Source of the DNA: Pseudoalteromonas sp. 0303
GTDB lineage: Bacteria; Pseudomonadota; Gammaproteobacteria; Enterobacterales; Alteromonadaceae
Reading direction: 5' to 3'
Length of the DNA: 64,000 nt
Assembly: GCF_013349995.1 (NCBI RefSeq)
Contig: NZ_JABVXF010000005.1
Span: 116,799 to 180,798, forward strand
The translations under genes were made by a program, and so were the position numbers. The first letter of the stretch is position 1, and each line of letters starts with the position of its first letter. Positions 17,525-27,172 of the stretch are shown one piece after another. A model generated the notes under the pieces. That model worked only from the letters and a program-made list of their open reading frames with translations, was not told where the DNA came from and did no database searches.

Positions 17525-18663
17525 TGTTTGCAAAAGAAATTATAACGAACACTTTTTTAGAAATATTTAATCGTAAGCCAGAGATCCATGTTACTGCGCC
17601 TGGTCGTGTTAACTTAATCGGTGAACATACAGACTATAATCAAGGCTTTGTATTTCCTGTTGCAATTAACTTTGGTACTCAAATTGTCGCGGCGAAGCGA
17701 AGCGATAAAACTATCCGCATTATTGCCGCTGATTATGAATTTGAATTAAATCAGTTCGAATTAGATGAAATCGAGCATGTTCAAAACCCAAGCTGGAGTA
17801 ATTACATTCGTGGTGTGGTTGGGGTCTTATATCAACAATATCCACAGCTGCAAGGTGCCGATCTGATCGTAAATGGCGATGTTCCACAGGGAGCTGGATT
17901 GAGCTCTTCAGCTTCATTTGAGGTTGCAATCGTAAAAACATTTAATGAGCTTTATGGTTTAAAAATAGACGGTGTAAGTGCTGCATTAATAAGTCAAAAG
18001 GCTGAAAATGAATTTGTTCGTTGTTCATGCGGTATTATGGATCAGCTTATTTCTGCTCTTGGCAGGAAAGGCAAAGCAATGCTATTGGATTGTGAGACTC
18101 TATCGTACGAGCACTCTGTAATTGATGATAACTATCGGTTATTAATTATTAATTCAAACGTAAAGCGTGGATTAGTTGAGAGTGAGTATAACTCACGCCG
18201 AAAACAATGTGAAATGGCTGCTCAAATAATGGACATTTCCTCATTGAGATATGCGACGATGACACTGTTAGAAAAATATAAATCTATATTGGGCAATTTA
18301 ATATATCGCCGTGCCAAGCACATTGTTACAGAAAATGAGCGCACTTTAGCAATGTTTAGTGCCTTGAAAAATAAAAATGATGCTGACATTAGTAAACTAA
18401 TGAGACAGTCACATGCATCAATGCGTGATGATTTTGAAATAACAACACCTGAAATTGATTATTTAGTTGGACTTATTGATGAGCAATTACAGGGGCGCGG
18501 TGGCGTTCGTATGACAGGTGGTGGTTTTGGTGGTTGTGTTGTGGCATTAGTCCCTGCTGATCTTGTTCCAGAGGTCATAGAGTGTGTAGAGCAAAATTAT
18601 CAATATAAAACAGGATTAAAAGAAAGTATTTTTGTCTGTACCGCAGAGCAAGGTGCTTTTTAG
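17524..18663 (+). CDS. galK: Galactokinase
   Basis: A 379-residue GHMP kinase phosphorylating galactose at C1. The galactokinase signature GRVNLIGEHTDYNQGFVFP, the ATP loop PQGAGLSSSASFEVA and the C-terminal MTGGGFGGCVVALV are all present. I use the ATG that overlaps the galT stop (TGATG); a GTG three bases earlier is also possible and is closer to the GGA site. Confidence 0.95.
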   Translation: MFAKEIITNTFLEIFNRKPEIHVTAPGRVNLIGEHTDYNQGFVFPVAINFGTQIVAAKRSDKTIRIIAADYEFELNQFELDEIEHVQNPSWSNYIRGVVGVLYQQYPQLQGADLIVNGDVPQGAGLSSSASFEVAIVKTFNELYGLKIDGVSAALISQKAENEFVRCSCGIMDQLISALGRKGKAMLLDCETLSYEHSVIDDNYRLLIINSNVKRGLVESEYNSRRKQCEMAAQIMDISSLRYATMTLLEKYKSILGNLIYRRAKHIVTENERTLAMFSALKNKNDADISKLMRQSHASMRDDFEITTPEIDYLVGLIDEQLQGRGGVRMTGGGFGGCVVALVPADLVPEVIECVEQNYQYKTGLKESIFVCTAEQGAF

Positions 18664-18668
18664 ATGTA

Positions 18669-18727
18669 TATCAGTAACTAGCTGATAATTGACAACAATA
18701 ATAGCGTGTGCAAGTTAGTAAGCACAC
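18669..18727 (+). other. Two small hairpins between galK and the symporter gene
   Basis: TATCAG/CTGATA (18669-18687) and GTGTGC/GCACAC (18706-18727) form short stems without T-runs. They may tune message stability between galK and the transporter gene. No operator copy is present here. Confidence 0.35.
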
Positions 18728-18745
18728 AAATTTGAGGGTAAGCTC

Positions 18746-20311
18746 ATGTTGGAAAATTTCGATTTCGGTGTGTTTATAATCTATGTGTTGGTCTTACTGG
18801 CTATTGCACTATGGATTTCACGTGAAAATAACTCCCATGAAAAGAACACAGAAGACTACTTTTTAGCAAGTAAATCATTACCTTGGTGGGCAATAGGTGC
18901 CTCACTTATTGCATCAAATATTTCGGCAGAACAAATAATTGGTATGTCTGGATCAGGTTATGCTATGGGGCTAGCAATTGCTTCTTATGAGTGGATGGCA
19001 GCAATTACCTTAATATTGGTCGGTAAATATCTATTGCCAATTTTTATTAAAAATGAAATTTATACAATGCCCCAGTATCTGGAAAAGCGATTCGACAAAC
19101 GGGTAAAGTTGACCTTAGCAGTATTTTGGTTAGCTGTTTATTTGTTTGTAAATTTAACTGCCGTCTTATGGTTAGGTGGCCTTGCTATACAAACCGTTGC
19201 CGGAGTTGACTGGATGTATGGCATGATTTTCTTGGCGGTATTTTCGGTTGCTTACTCACTATATGGTGGGTTAAAAGCGGTTGCATATACTGACATTATT
19301 CAAGTTGTATTATTAGTATTTGGCGGTTTATTACTTAGTTACTTGGCTTTGGATGCTGTAGCAGATGGTGAAGGTATGATTGCTGGCTTCAAAGTTTTAA
19401 GTACACAATTACCCACTCACTTTGACATGATTTTAAGCCCTGAAAATGAGCATTATTTGAGTTTGCCTGGCATATCCGTATTAGTAGGCGGTTTATGGGT
19501 AATGAACATTAGCTATTGGGGATTTAACCAGTATATTATTCAGCGTGCACTCGCAGCTAAGAGTGTCGGCGAAGCACAAAAAGGAATCGTTTTCGCAGCA
19601 TATCTTAAGTTATTAATGCCGCTAATCGTGGTGCTTCCGGGGATTGCTGCTGTTATCTTGTATCCTACACTTAATACGCCAGATCAAGCCTATCCAACAA
19701 TGATGTCGTTAATGCCGGTGGGTATTAAAGGGTTAGTCTTTGCTGCTTTAGTTGGGGCAATAGTGTCGTCTTTAGCATCAATGACAAATAGTATTTCTAC
19801 TATTTTTACGATGGACATTTATCGTTTAATTAAACCAACTGAGAGCCAAAATCATTATGTAACTGTTGGCCGAGTGGTAACGGTGTTCTCATTGATAGTT
19901 GCCTTAATTACTGCACAACCATTGTTAGGGGAATTTGATCAAGCCTTTCAATACATTCAAGAGTTTACAGGGGTATTTACTCCTGGGATTGTTGTTATCT
20001 TCTTAATGGGTATGTTTTGGAATAAAGCTAATTCACTAGGCGCATTAGCGAGTGCTTTAGGATCTGCTGTTATCTCATTTTTACTTCGTGCTTTTTGGCC
20101 TGAGCTACCATTTATGGATCGAATTGGATTAGTTTTCTTATTGTGTTTAGTAATGTGTGTGATTGTATCTTTACTTACCCAATCAAGCTCAAAAGATTCT
20201 GCAGCGTGTGCTGATACAAAATCAGTGTGCTTTAATACGAGCTTTGGATTTAATATCGGCTCTATTGGTGTTGCAGCAATTCTTACTGTGCTATACGCTG
20301 TTTGGTGGTAA
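18746..20311 (+). CDS. Sodium/galactose symporter (SSS family, vSGLT-like)
   Basis: A 521-residue inner-membrane protein with about 13-14 hydrophobic segments. The N-terminal region (STEDYF-like NTEDYFLASKSLPWWAIGAS, then NISAEQIIGMSGSGYAMGLA) is very close to what I recall of the Vibrio Na+/galactose transporter vSGLT. It would import galactose with sodium to feed GalK, GalT and GalE. It has a strong TGAGGG ribosome site and is the last gene of the galTK unit, followed by a terminator. Confidence 0.9.
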   Translation: MLENFDFGVFIIYVLVLLAIALWISRENNSHEKNTEDYFLASKSLPWWAIGASLIASNISAEQIIGMSGSGYAMGLAIASYEWMAAITLILVGKYLLPIFIKNEIYTMPQYLEKRFDKRVKLTLAVFWLAVYLFVNLTAVLWLGGLAIQTVAGVDWMYGMIFLAVFSVAYSLYGGLKAVAYTDIIQVVLLVFGGLLLSYLALDAVADGEGMIAGFKVLSTQLPTHFDMILSPENEHYLSLPGISVLVGGLWVMNISYWGFNQYIIQRALAAKSVGEAQKGIVFAAYLKLLMPLIVVLPGIAAVILYPTLNTPDQAYPTMMSLMPVGIKGLVFAALVGAIVSSLASMTNSISTIFTMDIYRLIKPTESQNHYVTVGRVVTVFSLIVALITAQPLLGEFDQAFQYIQEFTGVFTPGIVVIFLMGMFWNKANSLGALASALGSAVISFLLRAFWPELPFMDRIGLVFLLCLVMCVIVSLLTQSSSKDSAACADTKSVCFNTSFGFNIGSIGVAAILTVLYAVWW

Positions 20312-20336
20312 AAAAGCCAGTTTTCACTGGCTTTTA
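20312..20336. terminator. Bidirectional terminator between the gal unit and the convergent gene
   Basis: AAAAGCCAG pairs with CTGGCTTTT around a TTTTCA loop. T-runs follow on both strands, and the two flanking genes converge on it. Confidence 0.8.
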
Positions 20337-20345
20337 ATTAACTGT

Positions 20346-22544
20346 TTAGTGCCCGCGACGAGGTACTTGTCGCGGCATTTGTCTTTGTGTATTGCGGCGC
20401 ATTTGTTGGCGCTGCATACCTTGCTGACGTGCTCTATTTGCCCTATTTAATTGCTGCATACGATTTTGTTGCCTATTTTGAGTGTGCTGGCGTTGCTGTA
20501 ATGTTTGCTTCGCTTTACTTTTATCTATGCTTTGCAATTTATTTTGCACTTGTTGGCGGTCAATATTTTGTGCCCGATCTTTGATTTGTTGCTGTTTATC
20601 GGTAGGTAATGTTTGCCATTTACCTTCAACACGTTGTTGCCATTTATCGGCATCACGCTTGAGCACGTTACCTTTTTGATCCGCAAACACGTTGTTTGCT
20701 TTATCGCGTTGGCTGATGGCTGTTTTTAAATCGCGTTTCACTTGCTGCTTTGAAGCAAGACGAGATTTACTTTGATCGCGTTTATAAATGTTATGTCTTG
20801 GTTGTTTATTATGGTGGCCAGGTTTATGGCCAACATTAATTTTGTTACCAATATTGATGTTGCCATTATTAATAATAACAGGCCCGCGATAACCACCGCC
20901 ATACCAGCCATTACAGCAATGATAAGGTCGATAATGGGTTGGCCAACCAACATTCCAATTCATCCCTAAATTTAAAAAACCATTGCTCCAACTTAAGCCA
21001 AACGACCAACCCGTCCAGTTGTTATAGCCAATATTAAAACCCCAAGTTGGTGGACGAGGGTAGTAGTAGCCACCGCCCCAGTATGGCGGATAATACCAAC
21101 CCGTTCCATACACTGGCACGCCATAATAAGGGTATGACCACATGTAACCTGGGTAATAACCAACATACACCACCTCAGGAGTTGACTCGTATATATCAAC
21201 ATAAGTGACGTTGTAAACAGGAGAGCTTGGAGGAATTTTTGCTATGTCGTCTTTTGGAATGCTATCAGCAACAAGCCAAGGGCCTTGTGCGGAGTCTGCC
21301 TTAAACCACACTGCATTATCGACTGCATAATATTTGCCTTTAATTTGCAGCACTTGTGCATCGGTATTAATGGCATAAGAAACCTGCGTGCCCGGGATCC
21401 GTTCAAATTTAGGTTTGCCATCATAATACACAGTTAAACTTGTGTCTTTACGGCTGATAGCCGCTGTTTGCGGCACTTTTGCATCTAATACTGCTTCGTC
21501 AGCTTCTTCAGTACCGGCAACTGAAACTCTAAGGCCCCCTAAATCTGATTCAGGTGGAATATTGGCAAAGCTTTCGGGGAGTTCGTCGCCACGTACAAAG
21601 GTCCATGGGCCTGTTTGTTGTTTTGCGCGATACCAGCGTCCAGATAACAAGACATACATGTTATTCGTTTGCATTTCACGTAGCCACGGGGTTTCAGTGT
21701 TAAACACATACATGAGCTCGCCACCGGTTAGGCTTTTCCATTTAGCTGCGCCATCTGTTGCAATAAGTTCGGTGGGTTTAGTTGCTACAACAATGGCTGG
21801 TGGTGCACTTAGATCGGAGCTTTCGGTATCTTTAGGGAGCATTTTTACAAGTTCAGCCGGTGGTGACTGAGTATAGTCATAAGGACCTTTGGCTTGCTTT
21901 GCCTGATACCAAAATTGCCCATCGGTGAGATAACAAAGTTTGCTTTTGCTATCTTTAATCACTGTCATGGCGGTGTTTAAAGCCCGCTCATATTGGCTGT
22001 TTTCAATTTTACTAAACTTAGGTTCACCATCAAAACTCAATAATACCGACAGTTGCTCTTTGAAAATAATCGTTGGAGGGTCGGTTTTTAACTGCGTTAA
22101 ACTTTGTTCTGCTGCTTCTGCACTTTCAAGGCTGGCGGTGAGTTGCGAAAGCGAGGTTTCGAATTGACTGGTTTTTATTGCTTCATTAACGACTGCAGTA
22201 AATTTTTGTTCGCCTGCATCTTTTGACTCAGGCCAGCGTACATCGGTGACTGTCATATTGCGAACGGTGACGGTATCGTTTTCGCGATCAGTATCTAGTT
22301 TAGCGGTAAACCAAAATACGCCAAACACAGCGTCATTGCCTGAAACCGAAAATGACATTGCTGCACGGGCTGTTAAAGTATTACCGTTTAGTTTCTCGGG
22401 TTGTGGCTGATAAACAATGAGTGTGCCTTGTGATGTTTGCACTTGTTGAGGCCACTCAATAGCTTGGCTAAAAAATGAAAATAAACATAAAAAAGAGAGT
22501 ATTAATACCCTGCAGGCAGTAATAAAAGGTAGGGGGAGTTTCAT
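20346..22544 (-). CDS. Large secreted protein with WY-GPW repeats, Tyr/Gly-rich centre and Gln/Arg-rich tail
   Basis: A 732-residue protein with a signal peptide (ending FFSQA) that I do not recognise functionally; relatives are often labelled carbohydrate-binding family V/XII. At least three repeat units share a W-Y/F-x-A-x-x-A/T-x-GPW/Y core: FWYQAKQAKGPYDY, RWYRAKQQTGPWTF and VWFKADSAQGPWLV. Each is followed by an I/L-P-P segment. The centre is rich in Tyr, Gly, Pro and Trp (MWSYPYYGVPVYGTGWYYPP), then an Asn/Gly stretch, then about 150 basic Gln/Arg-rich residues. The ATG at 22544 has AAGGA upstream. An envelope or extracellular matrix role is a guess. Confidence 0.7.
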   Translation of the reverse strand: MKLPLPFITACRVLILSFLCLFSFFSQAIEWPQQVQTSQGTLIVYQPQPEKLNGNTLTARAAMSFSVSGNDAVFGVFWFTAKLDTDRENDTVTVRNMTVTDVRWPESKDAGEQKFTAVVNEAIKTSQFETSLSQLTASLESAEAAEQSLTQLKTDPPTIIFKEQLSVLLSFDGEPKFSKIENSQYERALNTAMTVIKDSKSKLCYLTDGQFWYQAKQAKGPYDYTQSPPAELVKMLPKDTESSDLSAPPAIVVATKPTELIATDGAAKWKSLTGGELMYVFNTETPWLREMQTNNMYVLLSGRWYRAKQQTGPWTFVRGDELPESFANIPPESDLGGLRVSVAGTEEADEAVLDAKVPQTAAISRKDTSLTVYYDGKPKFERIPGTQVSYAINTDAQVLQIKGKYYAVDNAVWFKADSAQGPWLVADSIPKDDIAKIPPSSPVYNVTYVDIYESTPEVVYVGYYPGYMWSYPYYGVPVYGTGWYYPPYWGGGYYYPRPPTWGFNIGYNNWTGWSFGLSWSNGFLNLGMNWNVGWPTHYRPYHCCNGWYGGGYRGPVIINNGNINIGNKINVGHKPGHHNKQPRHNIYKRDQSKSRLASKQQVKRDLKTAISQRDKANNVFADQKGNVLKRDADKWQQRVEGKWQTLPTDKQQQIKDRAQNIDRQQVQNKLQSIDKSKAKQTLQQRQHTQNRQQNRMQQLNRANRARQQGMQRQQMRRNTQRQMPRQVPRRGH

Positions 22545-22632
22545 GGTCAATCCTTGGCTAACATAACTCTTTAAAGTATAGCCAATGACATCGAAAACGC
22601 TTAAAAATTGTTCCTGTTTTTAAAGCGTTAGC

Positions 22633-23469
22633 TTAAGCAACTTGAGTTAAAAAATTTGAGCCCGCATTTAAACCCATTTCATAGCCCGCACTGAGTTTTT
22701 TAAATGATTTGGTTGTTCGACCAACTGCAAAGTTGGGTGGCGGTGCAATAATATTAATTTTACAATCGCTTGGTGGGTTGGTAATAAAATCAATGCTTTG
22801 ATTGTAATTTTCTGCGCGTCTTAAGGTGGCTTCTGCTAATGCAGGGGTGTTTTTATAAAGACGTTTAACGAACCAAGGCGCTTTTGAAGGCTTTTTCTTA
22901 TAGCCAAGAGGCTGAGATAAAATAACGGTGATTTCTTTATTACCCATTTCGTATGCTTTACGGATTGGAATAGAATCTGCTACGCCACCATCAGTAAGTT
23001 GCAAATTGTCGATAACAGGAAACTCTCGATAAGCAATCGGCAGCGCACAAGAGGCTTTTAATTGCTCTTCAAGATGAACCGCATTTGCTTTTAAGTACTC
23101 TGCCTGCCCAGTTTGTATATTGGTTGTGACTATATAAAATTCACTGGCTTGTTTTTCGAAGGTGTCGAGATCTAGGCGAATATCACGGATGGTTTCTTGC
23201 CACAGCCAGTCTAAATCAAACAGGTGGCCACCTTTGATAAAACGAACAAAATCAATAAATTCAGGCCGGCAAGAGTAATCGGTAATCACTGCATGGTTAC
23301 GTTTGTATTGGGCGCACAAATAAGCTGCAATGTTAGTGGCTCCGGCAGAAACACCATAGCATTGATTAAAAGGTTGGTAATTGGCTTGAATAAAAGCATC
23401 TAGTACGCCAGTGGCAAAAATGCCACGCATTGCACCACCTTCTACAACGAGTGCCTTATTATTGTTCAT
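22633..23469 (-). CDS. Patatin-like phospholipase (YjjU-type)
   Basis: A 278-residue patatin-fold hydrolase. The oxyanion loop is VVEGGAMRG, the nucleophile elbow is GVSAG (Ser41) and the catalytic aspartate is in LTDGGVADS, so the Ser-Asp dyad is complete. It probably cleaves acyl esters of phospholipids; the physiological target is unknown. The ATG at 23469 has an AAGG site, whereas the frame could extend 15 codons upstream without support. Confidence 0.85.
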   Translation of the reverse strand: MNNNKALVVEGGAMRGIFATGVLDAFIQANYQPFNQCYGVSAGATNIAAYLCAQYKRNHAVITDYSCRPEFIDFVRFIKGGHLFDLDWLWQETIRDIRLDLDTFEKQASEFYIVTTNIQTGQAEYLKANAVHLEEQLKASCALPIAYREFPVIDNLQLTDGGVADSIPIRKAYEMGNKEITVILSQPLGYKKKPSKAPWFVKRLYKNTPALAEATLRRAENYNQSIDFITNPPSDCKINIIAPPPNFAVGRTTKSFKKLSAGYEMGLNAGSNFLTQVA

Positions 23470-23572
23470 TTTCGCAACCTTGCTTGTAACCGTGAGTGCT
23501 TCTAACCATAGCAAACACGGTTACAAAACTAAATAGAGTTTTGACTCTAAATGAGATTTAGCTATTGCTGAG

Positions 23573-24025
23573 TTATACTGCCTCTACCCAAAGTACGCCA
23601 ACTTGTTTGTCGGTTACTTTTACTGTGCTACCAGCAGCAATGGGAGACTGACTTTTTAATTGCCAGGTAATACCCGAATACTGATGTGTGGTTAACCCTT
23701 TATCATCAACATCGGCATTAACGACAAAGGTAAGCTCAGCAAAATCACTATGTATCGGCTTAGTATCGGTTTTATCCTGCATGCGTTTGAGAGGTTTCCA
23801 AAGCACGAGAGCAAAACCAAGAGTAAACACGATATTGCTCCAAAGCGCGGTAGTGTAACTCGTATCAAGTAGACCTATATTCATTAGTAAGCCACTGGCA
23901 AATAAAGATAAGCCTAAAAACAGTAATACATAGGTACTCATACCCAGTACAGCAACTTCAACAATTAGCGCGATAACACCTATAATCATCAGTGCTTCGG
24001 CTAAATGGGTATCTAAAAATGCCAT
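23573..24025 (-). CDS. NfeD-family membrane protein
   Basis: A 150-residue protein with three to four membrane segments in the first 80 residues, then a soluble OB-fold-like tail ending GSTVKVTDKQVGVLWVEAV, the pattern of short NfeD proteins. NfeD genes are nearly always beside an SPFH-protein gene, as here (8 nt after it). The two probably work together in membrane microdomain organisation or protein quality control. Confidence 0.88.
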   Translation of the reverse strand: MAFLDTHLAEALMIIGVIALIVEVAVLGMSTYVLLFLGLSLFASGLLMNIGLLDTSYTTALWSNIVFTLGFALVLWKPLKRMQDKTDTKPIHSDFAELTFVVNADVDDKGLTTHQYSGITWQLKSQSPIAAGSTVKVTDKQVGVLWVEAV

Positions 24026-24033
24026 CAGCCCAC

Positions 24034-24987
24034 CTAACTTTGTTGCTTTTTATTCAAAGAGTTAATAATAGACATACCTTGAGCTACAAGCGAGCTTGCG
24101 TCAGTACCACTTTCAGGAAGTAATACCACAGATGACTCACGAGCAATGGCTTCTTTAGCGGCAATGGCTTTAGTGGCTAGGTCGAGTTGAATTGCTTTTT
24201 GGCCTTGCTCTGTATCGGCGGCTTCACCTACTTTACGTAGTGCATCTGCTTGCGCTTCAGCAACGGCGATAATCGCTTTCGCTTCACCTTCAGCGCGTAA
24301 AATTTGCTCGGCTTTTTCAGCTTCGGCAGCAAGGACTTGGGCTTGCTTTTTACCTTCAGCCACGTTGATGGCAGACTGACGGTCACCTTCAGATTCTAAA
24401 ATTTGCGCACGTTTTACACGCTCAGCTTTCATTTGTGCTTCCATGGCTTCCATTACAGAATTAGGTGGCACAATATCTTTAATTTCGTAACGTAAAACCT
24501 GAATACCCCAAGGCTCAGATGCTTGGTTAATCGCGGTAACTATGTTGGTGTTTAACATGTCGCGCTCTTCAAAGGTTTTATCTAGTTCCATTTTACCAAG
24601 TTCAGAACGCATCGTTGTTTGCGATAGCTGAGTAACCGCAAATACATAGTCATCAACACCATAAGTGGCTTTATACGGGTCAAGCACGCGGAAATACAGC
24701 ACACCATCGACGATAAGCGAGATATTATCTTTAGTGATAGCAGACTGAGATGGCACATCTTGCGCTTGTTCTTTTAAGCTGCGGTCAGCGGCAATACGGT
24801 CGATAAATGGCACAATAAAGTTTAAGCCGGCTTCTTTAGTCGAATGGTACTTACCAAAACGCTCGATTAACCAGGCACGATTTTGCGGCACAAATTTAAC
24901 GCTACTTTTTAGTAGCACCAAAACAAAAATTAGAAGAAAGACTTCTACATTTAACAAAAGGTCTAAAATGCTAGAAACGGGGTCCAT
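24034..24987 (-). CDS. SPFH/band 7 protein (QmcA/paraslipin type)
   Basis: A 317-residue inner-membrane protein. The single N-terminal membrane segment is LLNVEVFLLIFVLVLL. The SPFH domain opens RAWLIERFGKYHSTKEAGLN and contains LRYEIKDIVPP. A long alanine/glutamate-rich coiled coil (about 190-280) would drive oligomerisation. It is followed by the nfeD-type gene. An AAGGA site precedes the ATG. Confidence 0.9.
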   Translation of the reverse strand: MDPVSSILDLLLNVEVFLLIFVLVLLKSSVKFVPQNRAWLIERFGKYHSTKEAGLNFIVPFIDRIAADRSLKEQAQDVPSQSAITKDNISLIVDGVLYFRVLDPYKATYGVDDYVFAVTQLSQTTMRSELGKMELDKTFEERDMLNTNIVTAINQASEPWGIQVLRYEIKDIVPPNSVMEAMEAQMKAERVKRAQILESEGDRQSAINVAEGKKQAQVLAAEAEKAEQILRAEGEAKAIIAVAEAQADALRKVGEAADTEQGQKAIQLDLATKAIAAKEAIARESSVVLLPESGTDASSLVAQGMSIINSLNKKQQS

Positions 24988-25109
24988 GTACTTTCCTTAA
25001 TACAATTAATATTATTTTTCATTGCTCAGGTTAGCACCACAAAGCAAAGCGCGCTAATGATTTGTAATCGTTACCTGTTTAAGTGCAGTTTTATTCTTTA
25101 TGCATTGTA

Positions 25110-26015
25110 TTAATAATTAAGAGCATGTTTTATCAAATACATATGTTGGTCAGCTTGTGCCACGATCTCTTCAGCAGTTTTTTGTGTACCTAAAAACATG
25201 GTGACGCCGACACTGGCTGAGCCCTTATAGTTAAGATCTTGGTGAATAAACTCAACTTCGATGGCTGTTTGCAGTTTATCGGCAACGCGATAGGCATTTT
25301 GTTTGGCTGTTTGCTCATTTCGGCTTAGCCCTTCAAGTAATACAACAAACTCATCGCCACCAATGCGGGCTAAACAGTCTTTTTCGCGCACAACTGTTTT
25401 CATTCTTTCAGCAATCTCAACAAGATAAGCGTCGCCGGTATTGTGGCCATATTGATCGTTTAACTTTTTAAACCTATTTAAGTCGATAAATATTACTGCG
25501 CCATAGTTTTGGTCACGCTTGCTCATTTGTAACGCAAGTGATAAGTGAACATAAAAATAGCGGCGGTTTAAAAGTTCCGTTAACGGGTCGGTTGAGGCAG
25601 CATAAAGGAGTTGTTCTTCAAGGTGTTTTCGTTCGGTAATGTCAGTTGCAATGCCTAAAATACCGATGACTTTATTAGGCTCTGTGTCGCAAATTATAGG
25701 GGTTTTCACTTCCCAGAAAATATATTGGTGTCCGTCGGGAAAGGTAAGTTGTACTTCTTCACGAGTGCGCTCACCGCTGAGCACCCGTTTGTCAATTTTT
25801 GCTAGCTTTTTTACGTCAGGAATTGGGAAAAAGTCCACATCTCTTTTATGCTGTAATTCTTTCTCAGAGCAAGCAAATAAACCTAAGGTAAGCTTATTAG
25901 CATAAACGTAATGTCCGAGCTTATTTTTTATATAAACGTATGCGGGTACGTTATCAAGTGCAAACTTTAATTCAGCAACATGAACGGGCAATTTAGAGTT
26001 ATTAAGTTCGGCCAC
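25110..26015 (-). CDS. PAS-GGDEF diguanylate cyclase
   Basis: A 301-residue cytosolic enzyme. An N-terminal PAS domain (about 15-130, with PAC ending ATDITERKHLEEQL) precedes a GGDEF domain (about 140-300). The active site is ARIGGDEFVVLLEG, and an RxxD inhibitory site (REKD) lies five residues before GGDEF, so product inhibition by c-di-GMP is expected. The start is GTG with AGGGA upstream. The PAS ligand is not readable. Confidence 0.9.
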   Translation of the reverse strand: MAELNNSKLPVHVAELKFALDNVPAYVYIKNKLGHYVYANKLTLGLFACSEKELQHKRDVDFFPIPDVKKLAKIDKRVLSGERTREEVQLTFPDGHQYIFWEVKTPIICDTEPNKVIGILGIATDITERKHLEEQLLYAASTDPLTELLNRRYFYVHLSLALQMSKRDQNYGAVIFIDLNRFKKLNDQYGHNTGDAYLVEIAERMKTVVREKDCLARIGGDEFVVLLEGLSRNEQTAKQNAYRVADKLQTAIEVEFIHQDLNYKGSASVGVTMFLGTQKTAEEIVAQADQHMYLIKHALNY

Positions 26016-26275
26016 AATATGTCCCTATATAACAAGCCATAAATTGATAGTGAACGAAAATATCTTATTAAACAAGACTGACCACAGAGCAAAAATTATA
26101 ACTAATGATTTAGGTATAGTTATGAAAAATAAATAAAAAATTAATAGTTAGGATGGGTGATGAACTTTGTTATTAAGTGTGTTTTAGACTCGTTTGGTTA
26201 TCTCAAATTTTAACTGTTTTTTATTACTTTTTGTGTGATTAAAAACTTCCTTGTTTTTAGTCATCACTTTGGCTT

Positions 26276-27163
26276 TTATGCTTTGTTGAGAATGGCAAGG
26301 TGTTTTGTATGATGCGCGCTAAATAAGCGACAAAAAATATAACCCGTTACAAACATTGATAAGCTATAGGTTGCACCTGGAATTGCCATGGCGGCATTAT
26401 TGATTAAGGTGCTCGCAATTAAAATGGCTAAGGTACCATTTTGTAGCCCAACTTCAACCGCAATGCTCATTTGTTGCCTGTGATCTAAGCCCGATATTTT
26501 TGCAAAAAACAACCCTAGTAACAGCGTGCTAAGGTTTAATGTCAACGTTGCAATGCCACTGGTCGCAAAAAAGCTCAGCATTTGGTCAGCATTTTTGTGG
26601 ATAATGCTAAACACTATCACAATTAAGAATACACTCGAAAAACGACGTATAAAGGGTTCTATTTTCAAGCTCAGATGGGGTTTAAAGTGATTAAATACCA
26701 TTCCTAAGCAAACAGGAAGTACCGTTATCATCAGCATTTGCACTATGGTTTTAATCACCGGCAAAGCAAATTCGTGGCCCGGCACACTCAATATTTGCAT
26801 GGCAAAATGAATAATCAGTGGCAAGGTAAACGGTGAGATAAATGTTGCTAGCGTGGTTAGGCTTATTGACAGCGCAACATCCCCTTTGAATAAATAGGTA
26901 TAAAGGTTTGAAGTCACACCACCCGGACAGCAAGCCACTAAAATCAGGCCAATAGCGAGCTCTGGGGTTAGGGTAAAACTCATTGCTAATACAAACGCAA
27001 CGCTTGGCAATAACAGTAGTTGGCAGCTTAAGCCTATTGAAAGTGCTTTTGGGCTAATAAATAATGCCCTAAAGTCTTGCTTTTTAAGCCCTAACCCCAT
27101 GCCAAACATGATGATAAATAGTGCTAAAGGCAGCACTATTTTAGTCATGATATCAATTTGCAT
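26276..27163 (-). CDS. Bile acid:sodium symporter-family transporter (BASS)
   Basis: A 295-residue inner-membrane protein with about nine to ten hydrophobic segments. The conserved motifs MFGMGLGLKKQDF and ACCPGGVTSNLYTYL, and the late VEVGLQNGTLAILIA, are those of the BASS family of sodium-coupled organic anion transporters. The next gene (class II aldolase-like) starts 10 bp upstream, so import and breakdown of the same compound is possible. An AAGGA site precedes the ATG. Confidence 0.85.
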   Translation of the reverse strand: MQIDIMTKIVLPLALFIIMFGMGLGLKKQDFRALFISPKALSIGLSCQLLLLPSVAFVLAMSFTLTPELAIGLILVACCPGGVTSNLYTYLFKGDVALSISLTTLATFISPFTLPLIIHFAMQILSVPGHEFALPVIKTIVQMLMITVLPVCLGMVFNHFKPHLSLKIEPFIRRFSSVFLIVIVFSIIHKNADQMLSFFATSGIATLTLNLSTLLLGLFFAKISGLDHRQQMSIAVEVGLQNGTLAILIASTLINNAAMAIPGATYSLSMFVTGYIFCRLFSAHHTKHLAILNKA

Positions 27164-27172
27164 GGTATATCC

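Noticed and set aside
20387..22167. Several plus-strand and minus-strand frames inside the large repeat protein gene
   Set aside because: They follow its biased codon composition; only the minus-strand 732-residue frame has a signal peptide, ribosome site and repeats.
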